From: Streptomyces griseorubiginosus
GTDB lineage: Bacteria > Actinomycetota > Actinomycetes > Streptomycetales > Streptomycetaceae
DNA length: 64,000 nt
NCBI RefSeq assembly: GCF_001514195.1
Contig: NZ_KQ948736.1
Span: forward strand, 1,224,625-1,288,624
Direction: 5' to 3'
The notes under the pieces were generated by a model, which was given only the letters and a program-made list of their open reading frames with translations, searched no databases and was not told the DNA's origin. The position numbers and the translations under genes were made by a program. Position 1 is the stretch's first letter; every line of letters begins with the position of its first letter. Positions 51,948 to 60,322 of the stretch are shown one piece after another.

Positions 51948-54842
51948 TCAGCTGCAACCGCTGGTCGAGCCACAGCCCTCGCAGATGTAGCAGGAACCGG
52001 CCCGCTGCATCTTCGTACCGCAGGAGAAGCAGAGCGGGGCGTCGGCCTGGATGCCCAGCTGCATCTCCACCAGCTCGGCGCTGGTGTGGGCCTGCTTCGG
52101 GGCGGGCTTGGCCGCCTCGACCTCGGCCTTCGGCGTGGCGACCGCCTTCAGCTCCTGGGTGCGGGGAGCCGACTGGGCCAGTCCCTCGACGTCGACCTCG
52201 TCCTCGGTCGGCTCGTAGGAGCCGGTCTCCAGGTGGCGCTGACGCTCCTCGGCGGAGTGGATGCCGAGCGCGGAGCGCGTCTCGAAGGGCAGGAAGTCCA
52301 GCGCCAGGCGGCGGAAGATGTAGTCGACGATCGACTGCGCCATCCGCACGTCCGGGTCGTCCGTCATACCGGCCGGCTCGAAGCGCATGTTGGTGAACTT
52401 CGAGACGTACGTCTCCAGCGGCACGCCGTACTGGAGGCCGACGGAGACCGCGATGGAGAAGGCGTCCATCATGCCCGCGAGGGTCGAGCCCTGCTTCGAC
52501 ATCTTCAGGAAGACCTCGCCGAGACCGTCGTCCGGGTAGGAGTTGGCGGTCATGTAGCCCTCGGCGCCGCCGACCGTGAAGGACGTGGTGATGCCGGGAC
52601 GGCCCTTCGGGAGGCGCTTGCGGACCGGGCGGTACTCGATGACCTTCTCGACCGTCTCGCGGATGGTCGCCTCGGCCTTCTCGGTGACCTCGGCCTTCTC
52701 CTTGGTCTTCGCGGAGAGGGGCTGGCCGACCTTGCAGTTGTCGCGGTAGATGGCGAGCGCCTTGACGCCCATCTTCCAGGCCTCGAAGTAGATCTCCTCG
52801 ACCTCCTCGACGGTCGCCGACTCCGGCATGTTGACCGTCTTGGACAGGGCGCCGGAGATCCACGGCTGGATCGCGGCCATCATGCGGACGTGGCCCATCG
52901 CGGAGATGGAGCGCTCGCCCATGGCGCAGTCGAAGACCTCGTAGTGCTCGTGCTTGAGGCCGGGAGCGTCGACGACATTGCCGTTCTCGGCGATGTGGGC
53001 GACGATCGCCTCGATCTGCTCCTCCTGGTAGCCCAGGCGGCGCAGGGCCTGCGGGACCGTGCCGTTGACGATCTGCATCGAGCCGCCGCCGACCAGCTTC
53101 TTGAACTTGACCAGCGCGAGGTCGGGCTCAAGACCGGTGGTGTCGCAGGACATCGCGAGACCGATGGTGCCGGTGGGGGCGATGACGGACGCCTGGGAGT
53201 TACGGAAACCGTTCTTCTCACCGAGACGCAGCACGTCCTGCCAGGCCTCCGTGGCGGCGGCCCAGATCGGCGTGTCCAGGTCGTCCATGCGGACGGCCTT
53301 GGTGTTCTCGTCGGCGTGCTGCTTCATGACCCGCAGGTGCGGCTGCGCGTTGCGGGCGTAGCCGTCGTACGGGCCGACGACCGCGGCGAGTTCGGCGGAG
53401 CGCCGGTACGAGGTGCCGGTCATCAGGGAGGTGATGGAGCCGGCGAGGGCACGGCCGCCGTCGGAGTCGTAGGCGTGGCCGGTCGCCATCAGCAGGGCGC
53501 CGAGGTTGGCGTAGCCGATGCCGAGCTGGCGGAACGCGCGCGTGTTCTCGCCGATCTTCTGGGTCGGGAAGTCGGCGAAGCAGATGGAGATGTCCATCGC
53601 CGTGATGACGAGCTCGACGACCTTCGCGAAGCGCTCGACGTCGAAGGACTGGTGGCCCTTGCCGTCGTCCTTCAGGAACTTCATGAGGTTCAGCGAAGCG
53701 AGGTTGCAGGACGTGTTGTCCAGGTGCATGTACTCGCTGCACGGGTTCGAGCCGTTGATACGGCCGGACTCCGGGCACGTGTGCCAGTGGTTGATGGTGT
53801 CGTCGTACTGGATGCCCGGGTCGGCACAGGCCCACGCGGCCTCGGCCATCTTGCGGAACAGCGCCTTGGCGTCGACCTCTTCGATGACCTCACCGGTCAT
53901 GCGGGACGTCAGACCGAACTTGCCGCCCGTCTCGACCGCCTTCATGAAGGTGTCGTTCACGCGGACCGAGTTGTTGGCGTTCTGGTACTGGACCGACGTG
54001 ATGTCGTCGCCGCCCAGGTCCATGTCGAAGCCCGCGTCGCGCAGGGCGCGGATCTTCTCCTCTTCCTTCACCTTGGTCTCGATGAAGTCCTCGATGTCGG
54101 GGTGGTCGACGTCGAGGATGACCATCTTGGCGGCGCGGCGCGTGGCGCCACCCGACTTGATCGTTCCTGCGGAGGCGTCGGCACCGCGCATGAAGGAGAC
54201 AGGACCCGAGGCGTTGCCGCCGGAGGACAGCAGCTCCTTGGAGGAGCGGATGCGGGAGAGGTTCAGGCCGGCACCGGAACCGCCCTTGAAGATCATGCCC
54301 TCTTCCTTGTACCAGTCGAGGATCGACTCCATGGAGTCGTCGACGGCCAGGATGAAGCAGGCGGAGACCTGCTGCGGCTGGGGCGTACCGACGTTGAACC
54401 ACACAGGGCTGTTGAAGCTGAAGATCTGGTGCAGGAGGGCGTACGCCAGCTCGTGCTCGAAGATCTCCGCATCGGCGGGCGAGGCGAAGTACTTGTAGTC
54501 CTCACCGGCCTTCCGGTACGTCTTCACGATGCGGTCGATCAGCTGCTTGAGGCCGGTCTCGCGCTGCGGGGTGCCGACGGCACCGCGGAAGTACTTGCTG
54601 GTGACGATGTTGACCGCATTCACCGACCAGAAGTCGGGGAACTCGACGCCGCGCTGCTCGAAGTTGACCGAGCCGTCGCGCCAGTTGGTCATGACGACGT
54701 CACGGCGCTCCCAGGCCACCTCGTCGTACGGGTGCACGCCGGGGGTGGTGTGGATGCGCTCGATGCGCAGGCCCTTGTTCGCAGCCGCCTTGGTGCCCTT
54801 GGCGCGGGAACTCCGTGCCGGACCGCTCGCCGTCTCTGTCAT
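51948..54842 (-). CDS. nrdJ: Adenosylcobalamin-dependent class II ribonucleotide reductase
   Basis: The 964-residue enzyme carries the class II alpha domain. GGSGAGLNLSRIRSSKEL and the active-site segment NPCSEYMHLDNTSCNLASLN hold the catalytic Cys and Glu, and the C-terminal zinc-binding Cys cluster is CFSCGTKMQ then CYICEGCG. It reduces ribonucleotides to deoxyribonucleotides using a B12 radical, in the cytoplasm, under oxic or anoxic conditions. It lies 159 bases downstream of nrdR and is transcribed with it. I see no cobalamin riboswitch before it. An N-terminal ATP-cone is absent, but allosteric sites for the substrate specificity loop are present. Confidence 0.96.
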   Translation of the reverse strand: MTETASGPARSSRAKGTKAAANKGLRIERIHTTPGVHPYDEVAWERRDVVMTNWRDGSVNFEQRGVEFPDFWSVNAVNIVTSKYFRGAVGTPQRETGLKQLIDRIVKTYRKAGEDYKYFASPADAEIFEHELAYALLHQIFSFNSPVWFNVGTPQPQQVSACFILAVDDSMESILDWYKEEGMIFKGGSGAGLNLSRIRSSKELLSSGGNASGPVSFMRGADASAGTIKSGGATRRAAKMVILDVDHPDIEDFIETKVKEEEKIRALRDAGFDMDLGGDDITSVQYQNANNSVRVNDTFMKAVETGGKFGLTSRMTGEVIEEVDAKALFRKMAEAAWACADPGIQYDDTINHWHTCPESGRINGSNPCSEYMHLDNTSCNLASLNLMKFLKDDGKGHQSFDVERFAKVVELVITAMDISICFADFPTQKIGENTRAFRQLGIGYANLGALLMATGHAYDSDGGRALAGSITSLMTGTSYRRSAELAAVVGPYDGYARNAQPHLRVMKQHADENTKAVRMDDLDTPIWAAATEAWQDVLRLGEKNGFRNSQASVIAPTGTIGLAMSCDTTGLEPDLALVKFKKLVGGGSMQIVNGTVPQALRRLGYQEEQIEAIVAHIAENGNVVDAPGLKHEHYEVFDCAMGERSISAMGHVRMMAAIQPWISGALSKTVNMPESATVEEVEEIYFEAWKMGVKALAIYRDNCKVGQPLSAKTKEKAEVTEKAEATIRETVEKVIEYRPVRKRLPKGRPGITTSFTVGGAEGYMTANSYPDDGLGEVFLKMSKQGSTLAGMMDAFSIAVSVGLQYGVPLETYVSKFTNMRFEPAGMTDDPDVRMAQSIVDYIFRRLALDFLPFETRSALGIHSAEERQRHLETGSYEPTEDEVDVEGLAQSAPRTQELKAVATPKAEVEAAKPAPKQAHTSAELVEMQLGIQADAPLCFSCGTKMQRAGSCYICEGCGSTSGCS

Positions 54843-55001
54843 GCCGCCTCCCTGTACGGGCTAAAACGCCCTGAAGTGCCACGATGTTCCCGTGACACGG
54901 TGTTTTGTCTGGTGCTGCGGGCACCCACCTACCGCCCGCAACAGGTCTCGTTTGCCGCCGTCCGGCCGGCCCGGGGGTCCTGGCCCGGTCCGGCCCGCCG
55001 A

Positions 55002-55580
55002 TCAGTCGGCGGCGCGGGCGGGCTCGGGGACCTGAGCGGTCCCGCCGGGCCCGCGATCGTCTTCCTGGCTCCCCACGACGGCCTCATTGCCGCCCTCAGC
55101 CTCTCCGCGGTCCTCGTCGTCCGCGGCGGGGGGTCCCGTGTCTTCCCTCAGTTCCGCGATCGCGGCCTCGAAGTCCTCGAGCGAGTCGAATGCCCGGTAG
55201 ACGGAGGCGAAACGCAGATACGCGACGAGATCGAGCTCCTGCAACGGGCCGAGTATGGCCAGCCCCACGTCGTGGGTGGTCAGCTCGGCGCTTCCGGTGG
55301 CCCGCACCGCCTCCTCGACCCGTTGGCCGAGCTGAGCGAGCGCGTCCTCGGTGACAGGCCGTCCCTGGCATGCCTTGCGCACACCGTTGATGACCTTGGT
55401 ACGGCTGAAAGGCTCGGTGACTCCGGACCGCTTGACCACCATCAGCGAGCACGTCTCCACGGTCGTGAAACGACGGGAGCAGTCCGGACACTGGCGGCGT
55501 CTGCGGATCGACGTGCCGTCGTCGGTCGTACGACTGTCGACGACGCGGCTGTCGGGGTGCCTGCAGAAGGGGCAGTGCAT
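55002..55580 (-). CDS. nrdR: NrdR transcriptional repressor of ribonucleotide reductase genes
   Basis: This 192-residue protein has an N-terminal zinc ribbon (CPFC and CPDC at positions 3-6 and 31-34) and an ATP-cone domain (about 45-135: MVVKRSGVTEPFSRTKVING). An acidic disordered tail is longer than in E. coli NrdR. It binds ATP or dATP and represses nrd genes through NrdR boxes. It is the first gene of the nrdR-nrdJ operon, with two candidate boxes 110-155 bases upstream, so it controls its own operon. Confidence 0.96.
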   Translation of the reverse strand: MHCPFCRHPDSRVVDSRTTDDGTSIRRRRQCPDCSRRFTTVETCSLMVVKRSGVTEPFSRTKVINGVRKACQGRPVTEDALAQLGQRVEEAVRATGSAELTTHDVGLAILGPLQELDLVAYLRFASVYRAFDSLEDFEAAIAELREDTGPPAADDEDRGEAEGGNEAVVGSQEDDRGPGGTAQVPEPARAAD

Positions 55581-55690
55581 GAACTCCCAACCCTCCTCAC
55601 AGCAGACTCAATAGCCTCGCTGGGCCCCATGAGCCCCTCGAAGCAGCCCCAAGCATAGGCGATGACAGCGGGCACGGAGACCCGGGGGAC

Positions 55691-55704
55691 CACAACTTCT
55701 GGGC
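55691..55704 (-). promoter_or_regulatory. NrdR box, copy 1
   Basis: CACAACTTCTGGGC, partly palindromic, matches the other box at 9 of 14 positions and lies exactly 31 bases (three helical turns) away, the spacing typical of tandem NrdR boxes. Confidence 0.7.
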
Positions 55705-55721
55705 TGCTGTAGCAATCCAAG

Positions 55722-55735
55722 CACTACATGTAGGG
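55722..55735 (-). promoter_or_regulatory. NrdR box, copy 2
   Basis: CACTACATGTAGGG contains the palindrome CTACATGTAG and fits the NrdR box pattern (acaCwAtATaTwGtgt). With copy 1 it forms the expected pair upstream of nrdR. Confidence 0.8.
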
Positions 55736-56067
55736 ATTGGCGCGACATACACGCCGTACGCGCGTGTCGCACGTGTATAGGCATGTGCCGTACGACCGCC
55801 CCGGCCCGCGCCGAACACGACGCACAGCCGTATCGCTGCGCAGCATGCGGAGATACCGTGGGCGCCACAAGGAGGGGACGTGGGATTCCCGCAGAGATGG
55901 AAGCCGGTGCCCGGCTGACGGGCCACCTGGTGGCAGACTGGGCCAGCGGACCGCGAGGTCGCCACCGGCGGTGAAGAGTACAGCAATGGCCCCTTCAGTT
56001 CGGCGGTCGGCGCGTTAGCCATACACCCAGACACTTGATCGCGGCAGGCGATCCGCGATTTTTCACT

Positions 56068-56081
56068 CGAACGTGTGTTTG
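56068..56081 (+). promoter_or_regulatory. LexA (SOS) box upstream of lexA
   Basis: CGAACGTGTGTTTG fits the actinobacterial/Gram-positive SOS box CGAAC-N4-GTTYG. It lies 61 bases upstream of the lexA start, where LexA should repress its own gene. The rest of 55581-56141 holds the divergent promoters and no gene. Confidence 0.9.
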
Positions 56082-56141
56082 GCGCAACCTTTCGAAAGCA
56101 ACTACCGTTGTCCAGCAGGGAGACCATCGAGAGGGGCCGAC

Positions 56142-56921
56142 GTGACCACGACCGCAGACAGTGCCACCATCACTGCCCAGGACCGTTCCCAGGGCCGACT
56201 CGAGCCGGTGCATGCGATGAACGAAGCCGTGAATCCAGAGGGACACAAGCGCTCCCTGCCGGGCCGGCCTCCAGGCATCAGGGCCGACAGCTCGGGACTC
56301 ACGGACCGGCAGCGCCGAGTGATCGAGGTCATCAGGGACTCGGTCCAGCGGCGCGGCTACCCGCCGTCCATGCGGGAGATCGGCCAGGCGGTGGGCCTGT
56401 CGAGCACCTCGTCCGTCGCGCATCAGCTGATGGCGCTGGAGCGCAAGGGCTTCCTGCGCCGCGACCCGCACCGTCCGCGTGCGTACGAGGTGCGCGGCTC
56501 CGACCAGGGCGCCTCGGCGCAGCCGACGGACACCGCGGGCAAGCCCGCCGCGTCGTACGTCCCGCTGGTGGGCCGGATCGCCGCCGGTGGCCCGATCCTC
56601 GCCGAGGAATCGGTCGAGGACGTGTTCCCCCTGCCGCGTCAGCTCGTCGGTGACGGTGAGCTGTTCGTCCTCAAGGTCGTCGGTGACTCGATGATCGAGG
56701 CCGCGATCTGCGACGGCGACTGGGTCACCGTCCGCCGCCAACCCGTCGCCGAGAACGGTGACATCGTCGCCGCGATGCTCGACGGCGAGGCCACCGTCAA
56801 GCGCTTCAAGCGCGAGGACGGCCATGTCTGGCTCCTCCCCCACAACGCCGCGTACGAGCCGATCCCCGGCGACGACGCGACGATCCTCGGCAAGGTGGTG
56901 GCCGTACTGCGGCGCGTCTGA
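56142..56921 (+). CDS. lexA: LexA repressor of the SOS response
   Basis: From the GTG at 56142 (GAGAGGGG site) the protein is 259 residues. A winged helix (about 53-115: LTDRQRRVIEVIRDSVQRRG, PSMREIGQAVGLSSTSSVAH) is followed by the self-cleaving S24 domain. Cleavage should fall at A148-G149 in RIAAGGP, with catalytic S183 (GDSMIEA) and K220 (ATVKRF). RecA filaments trigger autocleavage after DNA damage. The N-terminus has about 50 extra residues compared with E. coli LexA, as usual in Streptomyces. It is autoregulated through the box upstream. Confidence 0.97.
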   Translation: MTTTADSATITAQDRSQGRLEPVHAMNEAVNPEGHKRSLPGRPPGIRADSSGLTDRQRRVIEVIRDSVQRRGYPPSMREIGQAVGLSSTSSVAHQLMALERKGFLRRDPHRPRAYEVRGSDQGASAQPTDTAGKPAASYVPLVGRIAAGGPILAEESVEDVFPLPRQLVGDGELFVLKVVGDSMIEAAICDGDWVTVRRQPVAENGDIVAAMLDGEATVKRFKREDGHVWLLPHNAAYEPIPGDDATILGKVVAVLRRV

Positions 56922-56950
56922 GCACCGCGGCAGGCCTCGCCGACACGACC

Positions 56951-56984
56951 GGGCCCCGGAACCTCTGCGCCGGTTCCGGGGCCC
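56951..56984. terminator. Bidirectional terminator between lexA and the helicase gene
   Basis: Perfect 13-base arms GGGCCCCGGAACC / GGTTCCGGGGCCC with an eight-base loop between convergent genes. Confidence 0.82.
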
Positions 56985-57036
56985 TGCGCTGTCCGGGCCC
57001 CGGCCCCTGCGTCGGGGGGATGGATGCCCCCCACGC

Positions 57037-59055
57037 TCACTCCGCTTCCGCCTGGGCTTTCCCTGCCTCGGCCGCGAGTTCCGCCGCCTCGGTCACCTTC
57101 GCGGCGGCGTCGATCGCCGCGAGTGACCTCCGGACCTGGTTACGGTCCGTCGTGTACCAGAAGTCAGGCAGTGACGCCTTCAGATAGCTGCCGTACCGCG
57201 CGGTGGCCAGCCTCTGATCCAGTACGGCCACGACGCCACGGTCCCCCGATGCCCGGACGAGACGACCCGCGCCCTGCGCCATGAGAAGTGCCGCGTGCGT
57301 GGCGGCGACGGCCATGAAGCCGTTGCCCCCCGCCTCCTCGACGGCCTTCTGCCGGGCGCTCATCAGGGGGTCGTCGGGACGCGGGAAGGGGATCTTGTCC
57401 ATGACGACGAGCTGACAGCTGGGGCCGGGTACGTCGACGCCCTGCCACAGCGACAGGGTGCCGAAGAGGCAGGTCTTCGGGTCTGCCGCGAAGTTCTTGA
57501 TCAGTTCACCGAGGGTCTCCTCGCCCTGGAGGAGGATCGGGAACTCCGGGATACGGGAGCGCAGTTCCTCGGCAGCCAGCTGGGCCGCCCTCATGGACGA
57601 GAACAGGCCCAGGGTGCGGCCGCCGGCCGCCTGGATGAGCTCGGTCAGCTCGTCGAGCATGTCCACGCGGTCGCCGTCGCGCGCGGGGCGCGAGAGGTGC
57701 TTGGCCACGTACAGGATGCCCTGCCTGGGGTAGTCGAAGGGCGAACCCACGTCCACGCCCTTCCACTTCGGCAGGTCATCGCCCTCGGTCCCCTCCGGGG
57801 CGAGCCCTAGGGACGCTCCCACGCCGTTGAAGTCGCCGCCCAGTTTCAGGGTCGCCGAGGTCAGGACCACGGAGCGGTCCGCGAACAGTTTCTCCCTCAA
57901 GAGGCCCGAAACCGACATGGGCGCTACGCGCAGGGAAGCACCGAAGCGGTCGTGGCGCTCGTACCAGACGACGTCCCACTCCGAGCCGTTCGTGATCCGC
58001 TCCGCCACGTCGTGAACCGACTCCACGGAGGCGAGCGCCTGCTTGCGGACCGCGTCCTCGTCCTGGACCGACTTGTCGCGGGTCGCGCCGATCGCGGAGA
58101 TGACCGTACGCGCGGCGTCCCGCAGGGCCATGAGGGCGTAGCCCAGGTCCTCCGGAATCTCCTCCAGGCGGCCGGGCAGGGCGAGCTCCATCAGCCGCTC
58201 GAAGCCCTCGGCGGCGGTCTGGAGCTGGTCGGCCGCCTTTTCGTTGACCAGCTTCGCGGCGCGACGCACCGCTCGGTTCACCTGGCCGGGGGTGAGCTCG
58301 CCGGTGGCGACACCGGTGACCCGTGAGACCAGCTCATGAGCCTCGTCGACGATCAGCACCTCGTGCTGCGGGAGGACCGGGGCGCCTTCGATGGCGTCGA
58401 TCGCGAGCAGCGCGTGGTTGGTGACGACGACCTCGGCGAGTTTGGCGCGCTCACGGGCCATCTCGGCGAAGCACTCCGCTCCATAGGCGCACTTCGTGGC
58501 GCCCAGGCACTCCCGGGAGGACACGGAGATCTGCGCCCAGGCCCGGTCCGAGACACCGGGAGTGAGGTCGTCACGGTCCCCGGTCTCGGTGTCCTGGGAC
58601 CAGTCCCGCAGCCGCAGGAGGTCCTGTCCCAGCTTGCTGGTGGGCGCGGCAGCCTCGAACTGGTCGAAGAGGCCCTCCTCCTCGTCCTGCGGAACTCCTT
58701 CGTGTAGCCGGTGCAGACACAGGTAGTTCGACCGGCCCTTGAGCATCGCGAACTCGGGGCGGCGGCGCAGCAGCGGATGCAGCGCGTCGACCGTGCGCGG
58801 CAGGTCACGCTCGACGAGCTGTCTCTGGAGGGCCAGGGTGGCCGTCGCGACGACGACCCGCTCCCCGTGCGCCAGCGCGGGCACGAGATAGCCCAGCGAC
58901 TTTCCGGTGCCGGTGCCGGCCTGCACCAGCAGATGGGAGCTGTCGTCGATCGCATCCCTGACGGATTCGGCCATGGTCACCTGGCCGGGGCGCTCCGTGC
59001 CGCCGACGGCAGTGACGGCAGCATGCAGGAGTTCGGGGAGTGAGGGCTTCGTCAT
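57037..59055 (-). CDS. DinG/XPD-like ATP-dependent DNA helicase
   Basis: This 672-residue superfamily 2 helicase has Walker A AGTGTGKSLGY, four cysteines expected around an iron-sulfur cluster (CLHRLHEGV, CLGATKCAYGAECF), the DEAH box VDEAHELV, and the C-terminal motifs TLSLWQGVDVPGPSC and QGAGRLVRASGDRG. It unwinds DNA 5'-3' and clears structures or R-loops. It converges with lexA but I see no LexA box upstream of it, unlike E. coli dinG. Ala/Glu-rich C-terminal tail. The name DinG-like reflects the fold only. Confidence 0.9.
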   Translation of the reverse strand: MTKPSLPELLHAAVTAVGGTERPGQVTMAESVRDAIDDSSHLLVQAGTGTGKSLGYLVPALAHGERVVVATATLALQRQLVERDLPRTVDALHPLLRRRPEFAMLKGRSNYLCLHRLHEGVPQDEEEGLFDQFEAAAPTSKLGQDLLRLRDWSQDTETGDRDDLTPGVSDRAWAQISVSSRECLGATKCAYGAECFAEMARERAKLAEVVVTNHALLAIDAIEGAPVLPQHEVLIVDEAHELVSRVTGVATGELTPGQVNRAVRRAAKLVNEKAADQLQTAAEGFERLMELALPGRLEEIPEDLGYALMALRDAARTVISAIGATRDKSVQDEDAVRKQALASVESVHDVAERITNGSEWDVVWYERHDRFGASLRVAPMSVSGLLREKLFADRSVVLTSATLKLGGDFNGVGASLGLAPEGTEGDDLPKWKGVDVGSPFDYPRQGILYVAKHLSRPARDGDRVDMLDELTELIQAAGGRTLGLFSSMRAAQLAAEELRSRIPEFPILLQGEETLGELIKNFAADPKTCLFGTLSLWQGVDVPGPSCQLVVMDKIPFPRPDDPLMSARQKAVEEAGGNGFMAVAATHAALLMAQGAGRLVRASGDRGVVAVLDQRLATARYGSYLKASLPDFWYTTDRNQVRRSLAAIDAAAKVTEAAELAAEAGKAQAEAE

Positions 59056-59395
59056 AGCGCGACCACCCTACGACCCGGCACTGACATTGGGGTGATCAAG
59101 GCGAGGACGAGGGCCGGGAACAGGGCGGGATCAGGACCGGGAGCAGCTCGGAGCAGTCGAGAGCCGGTGTCGAATCGGCTCGACTCGGTTCGCATCGGAC
59201 CGGGTCTGGCACGAATGGGTCGGGATCCGTCCGTCGAGGGCCGAAAGTGGCCGGAGACCTCTCCGATTGACGCGGCCCGCGGCTCACGACTGGCGCGGTC
59301 TGTGACGGGCGAGGCCCGCACAAAAAATTTCGGGGCGAGTGGGAACCGGCCCGCCGCGAGCGGTGTACCAAAAGTGATTGCGCGATGACGCGCGG
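59056..59395. other. Intergenic stretch upstream of the helicase, no gene seen
   Basis: About 340 bases between the helicase start and the end of the siderophore acetyltransferase. A loose inverted pair around CGAATCGG/CCGAGTCG-like sequence (59165-59205) is the only structure noticed. No iron box, LexA box or clear terminator was found. Confidence 0.35.
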
Positions 59396-60286
59396 CTACA
59401 GCAGATCGCGCAGGGACCGCTCCCTGACCATGAGGGCCGCCCGCTTGGCGGGCAGCTCGATCTCGGCGGAGAAACGGAAGCCTGCGCTCAGGAAGGCGGT
59501 GACGGACGGAATGTTGCGAAGGTCGGGTTCCGCGATGACGCGGGCGCAGGCGGGCCGCTTGTCGAGCACGAGATCGGCCAGGGAGCGGAGGAGTGTGCTG
59601 CCAAGACCGCGCCCGCGATGGGGGACTTCTCCGATGAGGAGATGGATACCGGTGTCATGTGGTCTGGCCGGATAGTGGCGGGCTACCGGATCGAGGTCCG
59701 CACGGTAGATCTCCCAGTAGCTCATCGGCGTGCCCTCCAGCACTCCGAGGCAGGGCACGCTGCGTCCGTCGCCGGTCAGCTGGGACCGCAGATGCTCCTC
59801 CGTCACGCTCTGGGGCCCGGCCAGCTCCCAGAACGCGGTCACGGCGGGGTCGTTCATCCAGCGGCTGACGAGAGGGAGGTCCCGTTCGACCTGCACCGGC
59901 ACCAGGTGGAACACGCCTGCCGGGGTGGTTACCGGGCCCCAGTCGGCGATGTTGCCGAGCAGGTCCGCAGAGGTAGTGGTGAGTGCGGTGTTCGGCGGTG
60001 TGGTGTACGGCGGTGCAGTGTTCTGCGCTGTGGTGCCGTCGTCCCGGCCCGGTTCTCGGTGTCCGTCTCCGTCGGTTCCCTCCGGAGCGAGAAGCGCGAG
60101 GAGTTCCTCGGGCAGACGCAGTTCCAGCGTGTCCTCGCTGTCGGTGCCCTGGTGGGGGCCAGGTGTGGCGGCGCCGGTCTCAGCATCGGGATCGGCCTCG
60201 GTATCGGCGTTGGCAGCGTCGGCGTCGGCGTCGGCGTCGGCCGAGGGGACGGAAACAGATTTGGTGTGGGCACGGGTGGCTGACAC
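59396..60286 (-). CDS. Siderophore-type N-acetyltransferase (IucB/RhbD-like GNAT)
   Basis: From the GTG at 60286 the product is 296 residues. The C-terminal about 190 residues form the acyltransferase domain of the IucB/RhbD type (PVQVERDLPLVSRWMNDPAV, YRADLDPVARHYPARPHDTG, then the acetyl-CoA loop GRGLGSTLL and RVIAEPDLRN). The first about 105 residues are low complexity, with alternating Asp-Ala repeats and a Thr/Pro/Asn run. It would acylate a hydroxylamine or amine in siderophore assembly. It lies 36 bases after the NIS synthetase, last in the operon. Confidence 0.9.
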   Translation of the reverse strand: MSATRAHTKSVSVPSADADADADAANADTEADPDAETGAATPGPHQGTDSEDTLELRLPEELLALLAPEGTDGDGHREPGRDDGTTAQNTAPPYTTPPNTALTTTSADLLGNIADWGPVTTPAGVFHLVPVQVERDLPLVSRWMNDPAVTAFWELAGPQSVTEEHLRSQLTGDGRSVPCLGVLEGTPMSYWEIYRADLDPVARHYPARPHDTGIHLLIGEVPHRGRGLGSTLLRSLADLVLDKRPACARVIAEPDLRNIPSVTAFLSAGFRFSAEIELPAKRAALMVRERSLRDLL

Positions 60287-60322
60287 TGCGGGCCTCTCAG
60301 GAGGTGGGGTGGGTCATGTTCC

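Noticed and set aside
54843..55001. Cobalamin riboswitch before nrdJ
   Set aside because: None of the conserved B12 box elements is present in the short nrdR-nrdJ spacer.
52086..55658. Very long plus-strand frame opposite nrdJ and nrdR
   Set aside because: It is an antisense shadow produced by the high third-position GC of the two well-supported minus-strand genes; it has no ribosome binding site and a Val/Leu/Asp/Gly/Arg-biased composition.
59056..59395. LexA box upstream of the DinG-like helicase
   Set aside because: No CGAAC-N4-GTTYG match was found in this stretch, so SOS control is not supported.
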